64,000 bases of DNA from Myxococcota bacterium (GTDB taxonomy: Bacteria; Myxococcota_A; Polyangia; Palsa-1104; JAEUJZ01), in NCBI GenBank assembly GCA_025057315.1, contig JANWXW010000159.1, positions 34,947 to 98,946 on the forward strand, given 5' to 3'. Shown here piece after piece: positions 8,799-20,710 of this stretch; position 1 is the stretch's first letter; the number at the start of each line of letters is the position of its first letter. The position numbers were made by a program, and so were the translations under genes. The notes under the pieces were generated by a model. That model did not search any database. It was not told the DNA's origin and worked only from the letters and a program-made list of their open reading frames with translations.

Positions 8799-12122
<3,324 letters not shown>

Positions 12123-12241
12123 GCGCGAAAAAGCCCTTGGCCCTGTCCCAGACTCGCTGGGGGCGACGGGGGATGCACCCACAGGAACTGGCTTTGCGCG
12201 GGGGGCGCTTGCCCAGCCGGCGACGGCCCGAGGGACCAGGG

Positions 12242-13282
12242 CTATAGAAACTGTCGGCTCAGGCGGACATCCCCAGAGAAGAACAGCCGCAGATCGCTCA
12301 CGCCGTAGCGCAGCATGGCCATGCGGTCGATGCCACCGCCGAAGGCGAAACCGGTGTAGCGCTCGCTGTCGATGCCCACCTGGCGGAACACCTCCGGGTC
12401 GACCATGCCGCATCCCATGATCTCGATGAACCCGGTGCCCTTGCAGGTGCGGCAGCCGCTGCCATGGCAAAAGGGGCACTCCATGTCCACCTCGGCACTG
12501 GGCTCGGTAAAGGGAAAAAAAGAAGGCCGCAGCCGCATGCCCAGCGAGGGCCCGAAGAAGCGGCGAATCAAATGGAGCAGCGTGCCCTTGAGGTCGGCCA
12601 TGCTCACGCCCTCGTCCACCACCAGGCCCTCGATCTGGTTGAACATCGGCGAGTGCGTTGCATCGTCGTCGCGGCGGTAGACGCGCCCGGGCGCGATGAT
12701 ACGGATGGGGGGCTTCTGCGCCAGCATGGTCCGCACCTGCACCGGCGAGGTGTGGGTGCGCAGGAGCAGATCTCCGGGCAAATAGAAGGTATCTTGCATA
12801 TCGCGCGCCGGATGGTCCTTGGGCATGGCCAGGGCCTCGAAGTTGTGGAAGTCCGTCTCCACTTGCGGCCCGGTGGCGACCACAAAACCCAGCTCGCCAA
12901 AGATAGCTTCCAGCTCGCGGCGCACCATCGTCAGGGGGTGCAGGTGTCCCAGGCGCCGACCGCGGCCGGGCAGCGTAACATCCACGGTGCGGGCGAGGTC
13001 GCGTGCGCGCGCTGCCTGTCTGAGCGCCTGCAGGCGTGCCGCAAATAGCTCCTCTGCGCGTTGCAGTGCGGTGTTGCCCGCCTGCCCGATGCTGCGCTTG
13101 TGGGCGGGCGGCGCCTCGCGCAAGGCCTCGGCCAGACGGCGGCGGATCTCCCCCTCGCGGCCGGCAAAGCGTGCGTGCAGGGCGCGCAGGTCTGGCTCGC
13201 TGTGCACGTGGACCAGTTCCTGCTCGTAGCGATCGACGAGCGCCCCAAAGACCCTGGACAGATCCTCTGGCTCTGGGCTCAC
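12242..13282 (-). CDS. pheS: phenylalanyl-tRNA synthetase alpha subunit
   Basis: Catalytic alpha subunit of the alpha2-beta2 enzyme that charges tRNA-Phe. Length, 346 residues, is normal. Residues 1-100 are the coiled-coil tRNA-binding arm. The class II core shows motif 2 (RVYRRDDDATHSPMFNQIEG), a CPFCHGSGCRTCKGTG segment with four cysteines as in many bacterial PheS, and motif 3 (GFAFGGGIDRMAMLRYG). The start is GTG at 13282 with AGGAG about 10 nt upstream. It follows rplT on the same strand, but pheT is not downstream; the next gene is the convergent kinase. The beta subunit must therefore be encoded outside this window. Confidence 0.96.
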   Translation of the reverse strand: MSPEPEDLSRVFGALVDRYEQELVHVHSEPDLRALHARFAGREGEIRRRLAEALREAPPAHKRSIGQAGNTALQRAEELFAARLQALRQAARARDLARTVDVTLPGRGRRLGHLHPLTMVRRELEAIFGELGFVVATGPQVETDFHNFEALAMPKDHPARDMQDTFYLPGDLLLRTHTSPVQVRTMLAQKPPIRIIAPGRVYRRDDDATHSPMFNQIEGLVVDEGVSMADLKGTLLHLIRRFFGPSLGMRLRPSFFPFTEPSAEVDMECPFCHGSGCRTCKGTGFIEIMGCGMVDPEVFRQVGIDSERYTGFAFGGGIDRMAMLRYGVSDLRLFFSGDVRLSRQFL

Positions 13283-13408
13283 AGTGTCTTTTCTCCTGGT
13301 CGGCTCGGTGCACCTGCCGACCCAGCCTGAACCTAGCAGAGACCCACTGGACTCATCCGGTCACCCACGGACCCGACGCGCGAACGGCCCTCAGGCGCGA
13401 AGGGGAGG

Positions 13409-13774
13409 CTATGCTGCTTGGGCTGGCAGCAGGCCGGCTCGCTCCAGCACCGTGCGGAAGGCCGTAGGATCGCTGATGGCCAGGTCTGCCAGGATCTTGC
13501 GGTCCAGACGGATGTGGGCCCGGCTCAGGGCGTGGACCAGGCTCGAGTAGCGCACCCCTAGCTGGCGCGCCGCGGCATTGATGCGAATGATCCAAAGGCG
13601 GCGGAAGTCTCGCTTGCGCTCGCGGCGGTGGACGGTGGCATATCGCCATGCGTGGCGGACCGTCTCGGCCATGGCCTTCCACAGCCTGGACCTGCCGCCG
13701 CGGTATCCCTGTGCGTGCTGCCGCATCCGGTTGCGGCGCCTGCGCGCCTTGACACCTCGCTTTGCTCTGGCCAT
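13409..13774 (-). CDS. rplT: 50S ribosomal protein L20
   Basis: Ribosomal protein L20, 121 residues, which binds 23S rRNA early in assembly of the large subunit. The basic N-terminus MARAKRGVKARRRRNRM and the WIIRINAAARQLG, RKILADLA motifs are diagnostic. The ATG at 13774 has a GGAG site upstream; longer in-frame starts add a non-ribosomal leader. pheS follows after 126 bp. The usual partners infC and rpmI are not upstream: only 149 bp separate this gene from the end of phoX. In many bacteria L20 controls its own operon through an mRNA leader; whether that exists here cannot be told. Confidence 0.96.
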   Translation of the reverse strand: MARAKRGVKARRRRNRMRQHAQGYRGGRSRLWKAMAETVRHAWRYATVHRRERKRDFRRLWIIRINAAARQLGVRYSSLVHALSRAHIRLDRKILADLAISDPTAFRTVLERAGLLPAQAA

Positions 13775-13923
13775 CTCGCTTGGCTCCTCTGTTGCATGGA
13801 GTGGACTGGCGCCGGGGCCGGCCAGGCCGGCTTTGCTCACCCTTGGCCAAGTCGCTCTAAGAGATTTAAGGGCCCTTCTCCTAGCACGAAGCCGGACCGC
13901 TGTAAACCCCGTGCTGGCCCCCC

Positions 13924-15870
13924 TCAGGTGCCGATGACGCGGCCGTCCTCATGCTGAATCACGATGGTGGCTGAACGCGGACGCCCCCCCTCCACCCCGT
14001 CAGGCCACCGGCTCACCTTCAGGGGTGCTGCTGGGTCGCTGCGCTCGCCTGGCGGCTCTCCAGGGTGCTGGATGTTCACAAACAAGGCCCGCCCGTCCGG
14101 CGTGGCGGTCACGCCCGTCACCTCGCATCCCACCGGTCCGGTGAGGAAGCGCCGCACCTGCCGGGTTTGCGGGTCCACTGCAAGCATCTGGTTGTTGCCC
14201 ATTCCAGCGTAGGGGCCCTGGTTTAGAACAGAAGGAGACACATCGGTCTGGACCCAAAGCACCCCACGCGCATCGAACCAGAGGCCATCGGGAGAGCCAA
14301 ACGCATCCCCCTGGAGATTGCCACGCAGGTTCTCCTCCCCGAGCTGTGGGTTGCCTGCCAGCAGGAAAACATCCCAGGTGAAGGTCAGAGCCGCCGCGTC
14401 GTCCCCCGCCTCGCGCCAGCGGAGGATGTGACCAAAGAGATTCCGCGCGCGCGGGTTCGCTGCGTCCGTCCCAGGGTATCCCATCTCGCCTCGCTGGTTG
14501 TTGTTTGTGAGTGAACAAAACACCTCTCCGCTCTTGGGATGCACGGCGATCCACTCGGGTCGGTCCATCTTGGTTGCACCGACCCGATCCGCGGCCTGAC
14601 GCGTCCAGATGAGCACTTGAGCCTGAGAGGCAAACCCAGCGGCAGCATCGAGGCCGCCCTGGCCATGGACCAGGGGCAACCAGGTTCCGCGGCCGCCCTC
14701 GTCAAAGCGGGCCACATAGAGCGTGCCTTCATCCAGCAGGCGCAGCGCCCGCTCCCGATCGCCAGGCACGTAGCGATCCCGACTCACATACTTGTAAATG
14801 TACTCAAAGCGCTCGTCGTCGCCCATGTAGACCACCACCCGGCCATCTGCCGCCAGCGTTACGGTGGCTCCCTCGTGCTTGAAGCGGCCCAGGGCCGTTC
14901 GTTTCACCGGCTGCGCGGACGGGTCGTAGGGGTCGATTTCCACCACCCAGCCGAAGCGGTTTGGCTCGTGCGGGTGACGGGTGGCGTCGAAGCGCTCGTC
15001 GTGTTCCGCCCAGCGATAGCCGGCGCCACTGGCGGAGATGCCATAACGCCGCAACTCCGGCGGCACGGGCATCCCAGGGTGGCTGAAATAGCCGTTGAAG
15101 TTCTCTTCGCAACTCAGGTACGTGCCCCAGGGGGTGTGGCCCATGGCGCAGTTGTTGATTGTGCCAAGCACCTCCCGCCCGGTGGGGTCCGCTGCGGTGC
15201 GCAGGAGCACATCACCCGCCGCAGGCCCAGAGAGGCGAATGGGCGTCCGTGCCGTGATGCGACGGGCGTAGCGCGAGGGACGAACCACGCGGTAGCGACC
15301 CTGCACCCGCTCCACCTCGATGATGGATACGCCATGGGCCGCCTGCGACTTGGCCACCTTGTCCGCCGTCCAGGGCTCCATGCCGCCTGGGTGAAGGAGG
15401 CCCTCGTCGGTATACTCGTGGTTGATGGCAAGCAGGCCCCGGTCCGACGAGCTGGAGCCTGCCGGCAGGGGAAAATAGTGGATGCCATCGTGGTGCATCC
15501 CCGCCTGCACCTGCTGCTCGGCGGCGCCCTGGCTGGCATCGGGCTGAAAAGCAGGGCCGTCGCTCACCGGATCTCCCCAGGCAAACAGCACGGTGGCCCG
15601 GTACCCCGGCGGCACGCGGACGGCATCGGCATCCGAGGGGGCGATGGCGGTAAAGCCGAGCAACGAGGCGGCCATCGGATCCTTCGGCGGCGGCCGATCT
15701 CCATCGGCATTCGTGCCTGGCGGGTTCAGCGGTTCGCCCCCCCCACAGCCCAGCAAAAGGAAGCCAAGCGCCCCGAGGCCGCCACCGAGCACCTGGCGGC
15801 GGCTGGGTTCCACAGGAAGCATGGGGTTGCCAGAGATATTGCAAGGCAAATCATCGGCTCCAGGTTTCAT
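13924..15870 (-). CDS. phoX: PhoX-type (DUF839) phosphatase, Tat-exported
   Basis: A PhoX-family alkaline phosphatase or closely related DUF839 protein of about 648 residues. PhoX enzymes are Tat-exported phosphomonoesterases with a calcium/iron cofactor that release phosphate outside the cell. The N-terminus carries the twin-arginine signal PSRRQVLGGG followed by a hydrophobic stretch ending LLLGC, which could also be a lipobox. Family features include CAMGHTPWGTYLSCEENFNG (metal-site cysteine), YKYVSRDRY, RPEWIAVHPKSGEV and NNNQRGEMG, and a late FVNIQHPGE. The start at 15870 is chosen for an AGAGGTG site; an ATG at 15954 extends it by 28 residues. No PhoB box was looked for in detail. Confidence 0.9.
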   Translation of the reverse strand: MKPGADDLPCNISGNPMLPVEPSRRQVLGGGLGALGFLLLGCGGGEPLNPPGTNADGDRPPPKDPMAASLLGFTAIAPSDADAVRVPPGYRATVLFAWGDPVSDGPAFQPDASQGAAEQQVQAGMHHDGIHYFPLPAGSSSSDRGLLAINHEYTDEGLLHPGGMEPWTADKVAKSQAAHGVSIIEVERVQGRYRVVRPSRYARRITARTPIRLSGPAAGDVLLRTAADPTGREVLGTINNCAMGHTPWGTYLSCEENFNGYFSHPGMPVPPELRRYGISASGAGYRWAEHDERFDATRHPHEPNRFGWVVEIDPYDPSAQPVKRTALGRFKHEGATVTLAADGRVVVYMGDDERFEYIYKYVSRDRYVPGDRERALRLLDEGTLYVARFDEGGRGTWLPLVHGQGGLDAAAGFASQAQVLIWTRQAADRVGATKMDRPEWIAVHPKSGEVFCSLTNNNQRGEMGYPGTDAANPRARNLFGHILRWREAGDDAAALTFTWDVFLLAGNPQLGEENLRGNLQGDAFGSPDGLWFDARGVLWVQTDVSPSVLNQGPYAGMGNNQMLAVDPQTRQVRRFLTGPVGCEVTGVTATPDGRALFVNIQHPGEPPGERSDPAAPLKVSRWPDGVEGGRPRSATIVIQHEDGRVIGT

Positions 15871-16074
15871 GGCTTGCACCTCTGCGTTGTCCCCAGCAAG
15901 CATAGAAGAGACACAAGGAGCCCGTGTTTCATCTGGGCAAACCTCATGTGACAATCAGGTAAAGCATGCAGGCGGAGGGGGGGCAAAGCTGGGCCGGCAA
16001 TCCGTTGCCCCATCTGGCCCCGCGGGGGCCCACCCCTTCCTGTGGCACTGCGCCCCTATGGTAGGGTTAGGAGC

Positions 16075-17637
16075 ATGTCAGCTGCCCGGGGCTTGCAGCT
16101 CCCCTACCCAGTTGCTTCTGCCTGCGACCGCATGCTCGCCGTCGGAGACGACCCCCCAGATCGGCTCCGATACCTGCTCTTTTGTGCCGAATCGTTGCTG
16201 CAGCTGTGCGGCACCGCTGTGCTGGTCGATGCGAGCGAGGCGGTGCGCAGGGAGCACGCCAGCTCTGCCCTGCGCAAGGCGCTGAGCCAGCTCAAGCTGC
16301 AGGAGGGCGGCCTGGGCCTGTGGTGTCAATGCCTCCGGACGCTTCGTCCCGAGGAGCCGTTTTTGCGCGAGCTGGCCGCGCTTCACGCCGACCAGGCGCG
16401 GATGAGGGCGCTCGTGGATGCCACCCGGCGCATCACCGAGGAGCGCAACCACCTGTCGCACCCGGTGCGAAAAGTACCCCGCCCCGAGGCCGAGCGGCGC
16501 CTCAAGACGCTGGAGCCCGCCTTCGACACGCTGATGGCGACCTTCGAGTTCCTCGCGAGCTACCACCTGCTCACGGTGGACAGCTGTCGATACGAGCGCG
16601 AGGGCATCTTTCGCTTGGAGATGCGCCTCGCGCGCGGGCCGCACCCCACCCCGCGGCTCTTCCGGACCGATGCGGGCCGGCCCCTCAACAAGGGCGATGT
16701 GCTGCTTGTCCGGGTGGATGCAGACGGCGAGGAGGCCCTGCTGCTCTCCCCACTCTATCAGGTCGTAGACCCGCCCAACGACCTCAGCAAGGGACTGTTT
16801 GCCTACCGCCGCTGTGAGGGCTCGCAGCTACTCTACTATGGGGTCGCCGACCCAGAGGAGCTGCACCGTGAGGGGATTTCGAGCCATGGGCTGCTTGAGC
16901 TGCTCACCGACCCGAACGGGCGCCGCCGACGTGGGCCACAGGGGCTGTCCAGCACCACCGTGGAAGCGCTCCGGCAGGGGCGCCGGCCACCCAGCGGCGA
17001 GCTGGCCCTGGAGCCCCCACCCGCGCCCGAACGCCCTGCACCTCGCCCGCACCGCGATGCCCCTCCCCCACCCCGCCCCCCTGACAACCATCCCGCTCCC
17101 GCTGCCCCGGCGGAGGGTCAGCTGCCGCCTCGGCGGCGCAGGCGCTGGCTCCTTATGCCCCTAGGGCTCGGGGCGGCCGGGCTGGGGCTGCTATGGCTGT
17201 ACGGTCCCAGGGTCCGTTCGGCCCCAGAGAGAACCTGGCTGGCCAGGCTGGATCCGTCCGCGGTGGCCTCCCCCACCCAAGCAGCTCTGCCTCCACCTCC
17301 GGGCGAACTGCCACACATCGAGCCGGAGGCCCCCCAGCCACCGCCCTCTGAGACGCCCTGGACCCGCATCCAGACCCCTTCCCGCGCCGCCCTCATGGAC
17401 GTCTGGGCCGACGACGAGGGCCGGCTGCTCGTGGCCGCACGCAGGGCACGCTGCTCTGGCGCTCGCGGCATGACGCCCCGCTGCGCCCCCTGGCGATGCC
17501 ACAGCCGGTGGACCTGTATGGCGCCTTTGGCTGGGGCCCCGACCTGTTTGTGGTCGGCGCCGGTGGCACCATCGGCCATTCGAGCGACGACGGTGCCACC
17601 TGGGCCTGGCCATCGAGCGGCACGCGCCTCGGCCTGA
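16075..17637 (+). CDS. HEPN-like/transmembrane protein, N-terminal part before frameshift
   Basis: The ATG at 16075 has a TAGGAG site directly upstream. Residues 1-200 are helical and contain ITEERNHLSHP, which fits the R-x4-H signature of HEPN domains (often RNases in defence or toxin-antitoxin systems). A beta-rich stretch follows, then a Pro-rich linker and one membrane helix (LLMPLGLGAAGLGLLWLYG). After the linker the frame reads MDVWADDEGRLLVA and then loses similarity. At about 17437 a single missing base (GTGGCC-GCACG where GTGGCC-GGCACG would fit) moves the coding sense into the frame that continues to 18218. Residues after that point up to the stop at 17637 are out of frame. The intact protein would be about 714 residues. 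Confidence 0.6.
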   Translation: MSAARGLQLPYPVASACDRMLAVGDDPPDRLRYLLFCAESLLQLCGTAVLVDASEAVRREHASSALRKALSQLKLQEGGLGLWCQCLRTLRPEEPFLRELAALHADQARMRALVDATRRITEERNHLSHPVRKVPRPEAERRLKTLEPAFDTLMATFEFLASYHLLTVDSCRYEREGIFRLEMRLARGPHPTPRLFRTDAGRPLNKGDVLLVRVDADGEEALLLSPLYQVVDPPNDLSKGLFAYRRCEGSQLLYYGVADPEELHREGISSHGLLELLTDPNGRRRRGPQGLSSTTVEALRQGRRPPSGELALEPPPAPERPAPRPHRDAPPPPRPPDNHPAPAAPAEGQLPPRRRRRWLLMPLGLGAAGLGLLWLYGPRVRSAPERTWLARLDPSAVASPTQAALPPPPGELPHIEPEAPQPPPSETPWTRIQTPSRAALMDVWADDEGRLLVAARRARCSGARGMTPRCAPWRCHSRWTCMAPLAGAPTCLWSAPVAPSAIRATTVPPGPGHRAARASA

Positions 17638-18218
17638 TGACGGTCTTTGGGTTGGGTCCCCAGGAGATCTATGTGGCAGGTGAGCGGGGTGTGCTACGCC
17701 GATCGCGGGACCGGGGCCAGACCTGGGAGCCGGTTCCGACGGGTGTTGTGCAAACGATCCGCGCCCTGCGGGGCACCGGGGGGACGCTGTGGGCGGCGGC
17801 CTGGGATGGTCTGGTCCTGCGCTACGATGGCCAGCGCGTGGACCGCCTCTGGACCCAGCAGCGCGAGTGGCTATGGGACCTGTGGGCCGGGCCGGAGGGC
17901 ATCTATACCGTCGGCCAACGCGGCCTGGTGCTGGTGCGCCCCGCGGCAGAGAAGCGGTGGTTGCCGTTCCGCACCACGCCGCCCAACGACCTGACCAGCA
18001 TCTGGGGCACCAATGCGGGCATCCTCTATACCGTGGGCGATGCGGGCCTGGTGCTGCGGAGCCAGGACGGCGGCCGCCATTGGGAGCGGGAGGAGAGTGC
18101 CGACCTCAAGGGTGTGCGCGTGCGGCTCCACCGCGTGCGCGGCACCCAGAGAGGCGACCTGTACATTGTCGGTGCGCAGGGAGTCCTGTTCCATCGGCGG
18201 CTGCCAGCCAAGCCCTGA
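17496..18218 (+). CDS. Asp-box (BNR) beta-propeller, C-terminal part after frameshift
   Basis: Continuation of the preceding gene in another frame; the sense reading actually begins near 17439 (GTQGTLLWRSRHD). It contains at least three Asp-box repeats of the form S-x-D-x-G-x-x-W: SSDDGATW, SRDRGQTW and SQDGGRHW. These are separated by turns such as VFGLGPQEIYVAGERG and SIWGTNAGILYTVGDAG. The layout is that of Ycf48/sortilin-type seven-bladed propellers, which bind proteins or sugars rather than having a fixed enzyme activity. With the upstream part it forms one HEPN-like/membrane/propeller protein, the propeller being on the far side of the membrane. Whether the split is real or a sequencing error is open. 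Confidence 0.65.
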   Translation: MPQPVDLYGAFGWGPDLFVVGAGGTIGHSSDDGATWAWPSSGTRLGLMTVFGLGPQEIYVAGERGVLRRSRDRGQTWEPVPTGVVQTIRALRGTGGTLWAAAWDGLVLRYDGQRVDRLWTQQREWLWDLWAGPEGIYTVGQRGLVLVRPAAEKRWLPFRTTPPNDLTSIWGTNAGILYTVGDAGLVLRSQDGGRHWEREESADLKGVRVRLHRVRGTQRGDLYIVGAQGVLFHRRLPAKP

Positions 18219-18294
18219 GCGGCCCCCGCGGGTGCGCCTGCGGCCGGGGCTACGGCACGAGGGGAGGCGAGCTTGCCCCGAGGGGGGCCTATGC

Positions 18295-18400
18295 TGTCGT
18301 TGCGGCCCTCGCCACGCCGCCAGGGCTCGAGCGTCACGCCCCCTATGAGGTCGGCAGGTGGTCCGTGTCGTTGCGGCCCTCGCCACGCCGCCAGGGCTCG
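18295..18400 (+). repeat. 35-bp direct repeat, two copies
   Basis: Two identical 35-bp copies lie at 18295-18329 and 18366-18400, starting TGTCGTTGCGGCCCTCGCCA and separated by 36 bp. They sit in the 218-bp gap between the propeller gene and the convergent slyD. No hairpin or coding role is evident. Confidence 0.8.
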
Positions 18401-18436
18401 CAGCTCCCCCTGCCGTGTGCCGTCGAGGTCTTGGCT

Positions 18437-18940
18437 CTAGCTGGGCTGCGGGATGGGCGGTGGGCGGTCCAGGACGCGGCCGGTGTCCAGCTCGGCGGGG
18501 GTGGCCGGCCGCACATCCAGCACCTTGACCGACACGGACACCGTCTGCCCGGCCAGCGGGTGCACCATCCGCACCCGGACCTGATCGTCCCGAGCCTCCA
18601 GGACATCCAGCAGGACCCGCTGTCCGCCCGGCATGTTGGCCTCAAAGCGCGCGCCCGGCTTCAGCTGTGCGTCCGTAGGAAACTCCGCGCGCGGCACCAT
18701 CTTTTCCGGGCCATCCTCGGGCCGGCCAAACGCCTGTTCGGGCGAGAGCTCAAAGCGCGCCTCCTGCCCCACGCACATGCCCTCGATCTTCTCGTCCAGT
18801 CCGGGCAGGATCGCGCCCCTGCCGTGGACGAAGCTGACGGGGCCGCTCCTGTCCGACGACTCGATGACCTCCCCGGCGGCGTTGCACAGCTCGTAGGCGA
18901 TGGTGACGACGGAGGCTCCCTCGATTTTTGTGGCCTTCAT
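18437..18940 (-). CDS. slyD: FKBP-type peptidyl-prolyl isomerase, SlyD-like
   Basis: A 167-residue SlyD-type FKBP. These enzymes speed proline cis-trans isomerisation and act as chaperones through an inserted flap domain. The N-terminal half-FKBP (VVTIAYELCNAAGEVIESS, then FVHGRGAILPGLDEKIEGM) has the family's GxGxxxPGLexaLeGm pattern. The inserted-in-flap part follows (SPEQAFGRPEDG), and the C-terminal strand MVHPLAGQTVSVSVKVLDV completes the fold. Unlike E. coli SlyD there is no long His/Cys metal-binding tail; the C-terminus is Pro-rich. The ATG has AGAGGAG 5-10 nt upstream. No signal peptide is seen, so it is cytoplasmic. Confidence 0.92.
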   Translation of the reverse strand: MKATKIEGASVVTIAYELCNAAGEVIESSDRSGPVSFVHGRGAILPGLDEKIEGMCVGQEARFELSPEQAFGRPEDGPEKMVPRAEFPTDAQLKPGARFEANMPGGQRVLLDVLEARDDQVRVRMVHPLAGQTVSVSVKVLDVRPATPAELDTGRVLDRPPPIPQPS

Positions 18941-19026
18941 GGCGCTCCTCTGGCCGCATGACGAAGCGGCGGCTCCTGTGGGGGCGATTTTTATCTAGAA
19001 TAACCTCAAGGGCCGTCTCGGATCAT

Positions 19027-19052
19027 GCAGAAAAGTAAAGCAGAAAAGTAAA
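19027..19052 (+). repeat. 13-bp perfect tandem duplication
   Basis: The unit GCAGAAAAGTAAA occurs twice without a gap (19027-19039, 19040-19052) in the short divergent region between slyD and the pirin gene. Confidence 0.8.
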
Positions 19053-19093
19053 GTGCGAGTCATGCTAGCGTGAGCTGCTCAGGAGCACCTCGC

Positions 19094-20002
19094 ATGTCCG
19101 ATCGCACCGTCCGCGAGCCCGAGCGCATCGTCACTGCCCACCGCCAGACCGAGGGCGGTGGGTTCATCGTGCGCCGCCCCCTGCCGACCCGGGGGCTGGA
19201 GCACGCCGACCCTTTTCTGCTGCTGGACGAGATGGGCCCGGTGGACTACGCCCCCGGCGAGGCCGTTGGCGCCCCTGACCATCCGCACCGCGGCTTCGAG
19301 ACGGTGACCTACATGCTGGAGGGGGAGTTCGAGCACGAGGACTCTGCCGGCCACCGCGGCGTGATCCGCGCCGGGGATGTGCAGTGGATGACGGCCGGCG
19401 CCGGCATCGTGCACTCCGAGATGCCCGCCGCCCACATTCGGCGGGATGGGGGCCGCGTCCACGGCTTTCAGCTGTGGGTCAACCTGCCTGCGCGCCTCAA
19501 GATGACCCGGCCGCGCTACCAGGAAGTGCCGGCCGCTGCCATCCCCGAGGCCACCAGTGCCGATGGCCGCGCGCGCGTGCGGGTCATTGCGGGTCAGGCC
19601 CTGGGCGTCTCTGCAGCCATCGACACCCTGACCCCGATTGTGTACCAGGACTGGACCCTCCAGGAAGGCGCGGATGTGCGGCTGCCGCTGCCGGAGGACC
19701 ACGCCGTGCTCGTGTATGTGTTCCAGGGCAGCGTTGCGCTGGGCGACAGCGGGACGGCGGTGCGCGATGGCCAAGCGGCGCTGCTGGGGCAGGGCGCGGC
19801 GATGCGCCTGCGCGGCCTGCCAGGCGGGGGACGTCTCCTGCTGCTCGCTGGTGTGCCCCTGCGCGAGCCGGTGGCCCGCTATGGGCCCTTTGTCATGAAC
19901 ACGGTCGACGAGCTGGCGCAGGCATTGGCCGACCATCGCAGCGGACGCTTGGGCGAGATCACCCGGACTGCCGTCGTCGGACGGCTGGGAGGAGCACCAT
20001 GA
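19094..20002 (+). CDS. pirin family protein
   Basis: A 302-residue bicupin of the pirin family (YhhW/PIR type), cytoplasmic metal-binding proteins; some act as quercetin dioxygenases and others as regulators. The N-terminal cupin shows the metal-site pattern PHRGFETVTYMLEGEFEHED with two His and one Glu, then GDVQWMTAGAGIVHSEMP, the standard pirin motif. The second cupin (VLVYVFQGSVALG) lacks an obvious metal set, as usual. The ATG at 19094 has AGGAG 8-13 nt upstream. Its stop overlaps the start of the FMN-reductase gene (ATGA), so translation is probably coupled. Confidence 0.92.
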   Translation: MSDRTVREPERIVTAHRQTEGGGFIVRRPLPTRGLEHADPFLLLDEMGPVDYAPGEAVGAPDHPHRGFETVTYMLEGEFEHEDSAGHRGVIRAGDVQWMTAGAGIVHSEMPAAHIRRDGGRVHGFQLWVNLPARLKMTRPRYQEVPAAAIPEATSADGRARVRVIAGQALGVSAAIDTLTPIVYQDWTLQEGADVRLPLPEDHAVLVYVFQGSVALGDSGTAVRDGQAALLGQGAAMRLRGLPGGGRLLLLAGVPLREPVARYGPFVMNTVDELAQALADHRSGRLGEITRTAVVGRLGGAP

Positions 20003-20577
20003 TGACCCTGGTTGGCTTGGCTGGCAGCCTGCGTCAGCAATCGTACAATGCGGCCCTGCTGCGCGCTGCGGCGGAACTGGCCCCCCCGGGGGTGCAGGTC
20101 GAGATCGGATCCATTCGCGGCATCCCCCTCTACGATGGCGACGTGGAGGAAGCCGGCATTCCCGCCGAGGTCACGGCGCTCAAAGAGCGCATCGCTCAGG
20201 CAGATGGCCTCCTCGTGGTTACGCCTGAGTACAACCATTCTCTGCCCGGCGTGCTTAAAAACGCCCTGGACTGGCTGACCCGGCCGCCCTCGGACATCCC
20301 GCGGGTCTTCCACCACCGTCCCGTGGCCCTGATGGGTGCCTCCGTGGGGCGCGGCGGCACGGCGTTGGCGCAGGCGGCTTGGCTTCCCGTGCTCCGGGGC
20401 CTGCGCATGCGTCCCTTCTTCGGGGCGCGGCTGGAGCTGTCCGAGGCGCACCGGGTCTTTGATGCGCAGGGCCACCTGGTGGACGAGGAGCAGCGCCGCA
20501 GGGTCAGCGAGTTTGTAGCGGCCTTCGCCGACTTTGTGCGAACCGGCTCGCCCCCTCTGGTAAGCTCGGCCAGCTAG
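19999..20577 (+). CDS. NAD(P)H-dependent FMN reductase family protein
   Basis: A 192-residue flavodoxin-fold reductase of the NADPH-dependent FMN reductase family (ChrR/YieF/SsuE type). The FMN phosphate loop is GLAGSLRQQSYNAALL at the N-terminus, and the second conserved loop is TPEYNHSLPGVLKNALDW, nearly identical to the family signature. These enzymes reduce quinones, chromate or free flavin in the cytoplasm. The start overlaps the pirin stop by 4 bp, so the two genes form an operon; pirin-quinone-reductase pairings suggest protection against quinone or flavonoid-type compounds, which is inference. Confidence 0.92.
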   Translation: MMTLVGLAGSLRQQSYNAALLRAAAELAPPGVQVEIGSIRGIPLYDGDVEEAGIPAEVTALKERIAQADGLLVVTPEYNHSLPGVLKNALDWLTRPPSDIPRVFHHRPVALMGASVGRGGTALAQAAWLPVLRGLRMRPFFGARLELSEAHRVFDAQGHLVDEEQRRRVSEFVAAFADFVRTGSPPLVSSAS

Positions 20578-20710
20578 GGTATGTGCCCCCCTGGGGCCGG
20601 TGCCGGAGCTGGCTTCCGCCTTCGGACGGTGGGAGCGCCCGGTCCGCCCCCGCCGCGTTGTCTTTCCCGCGCCTAGCCACACGACCGTCGTTTGTGTTAC
20701 CGGGCTCCCT

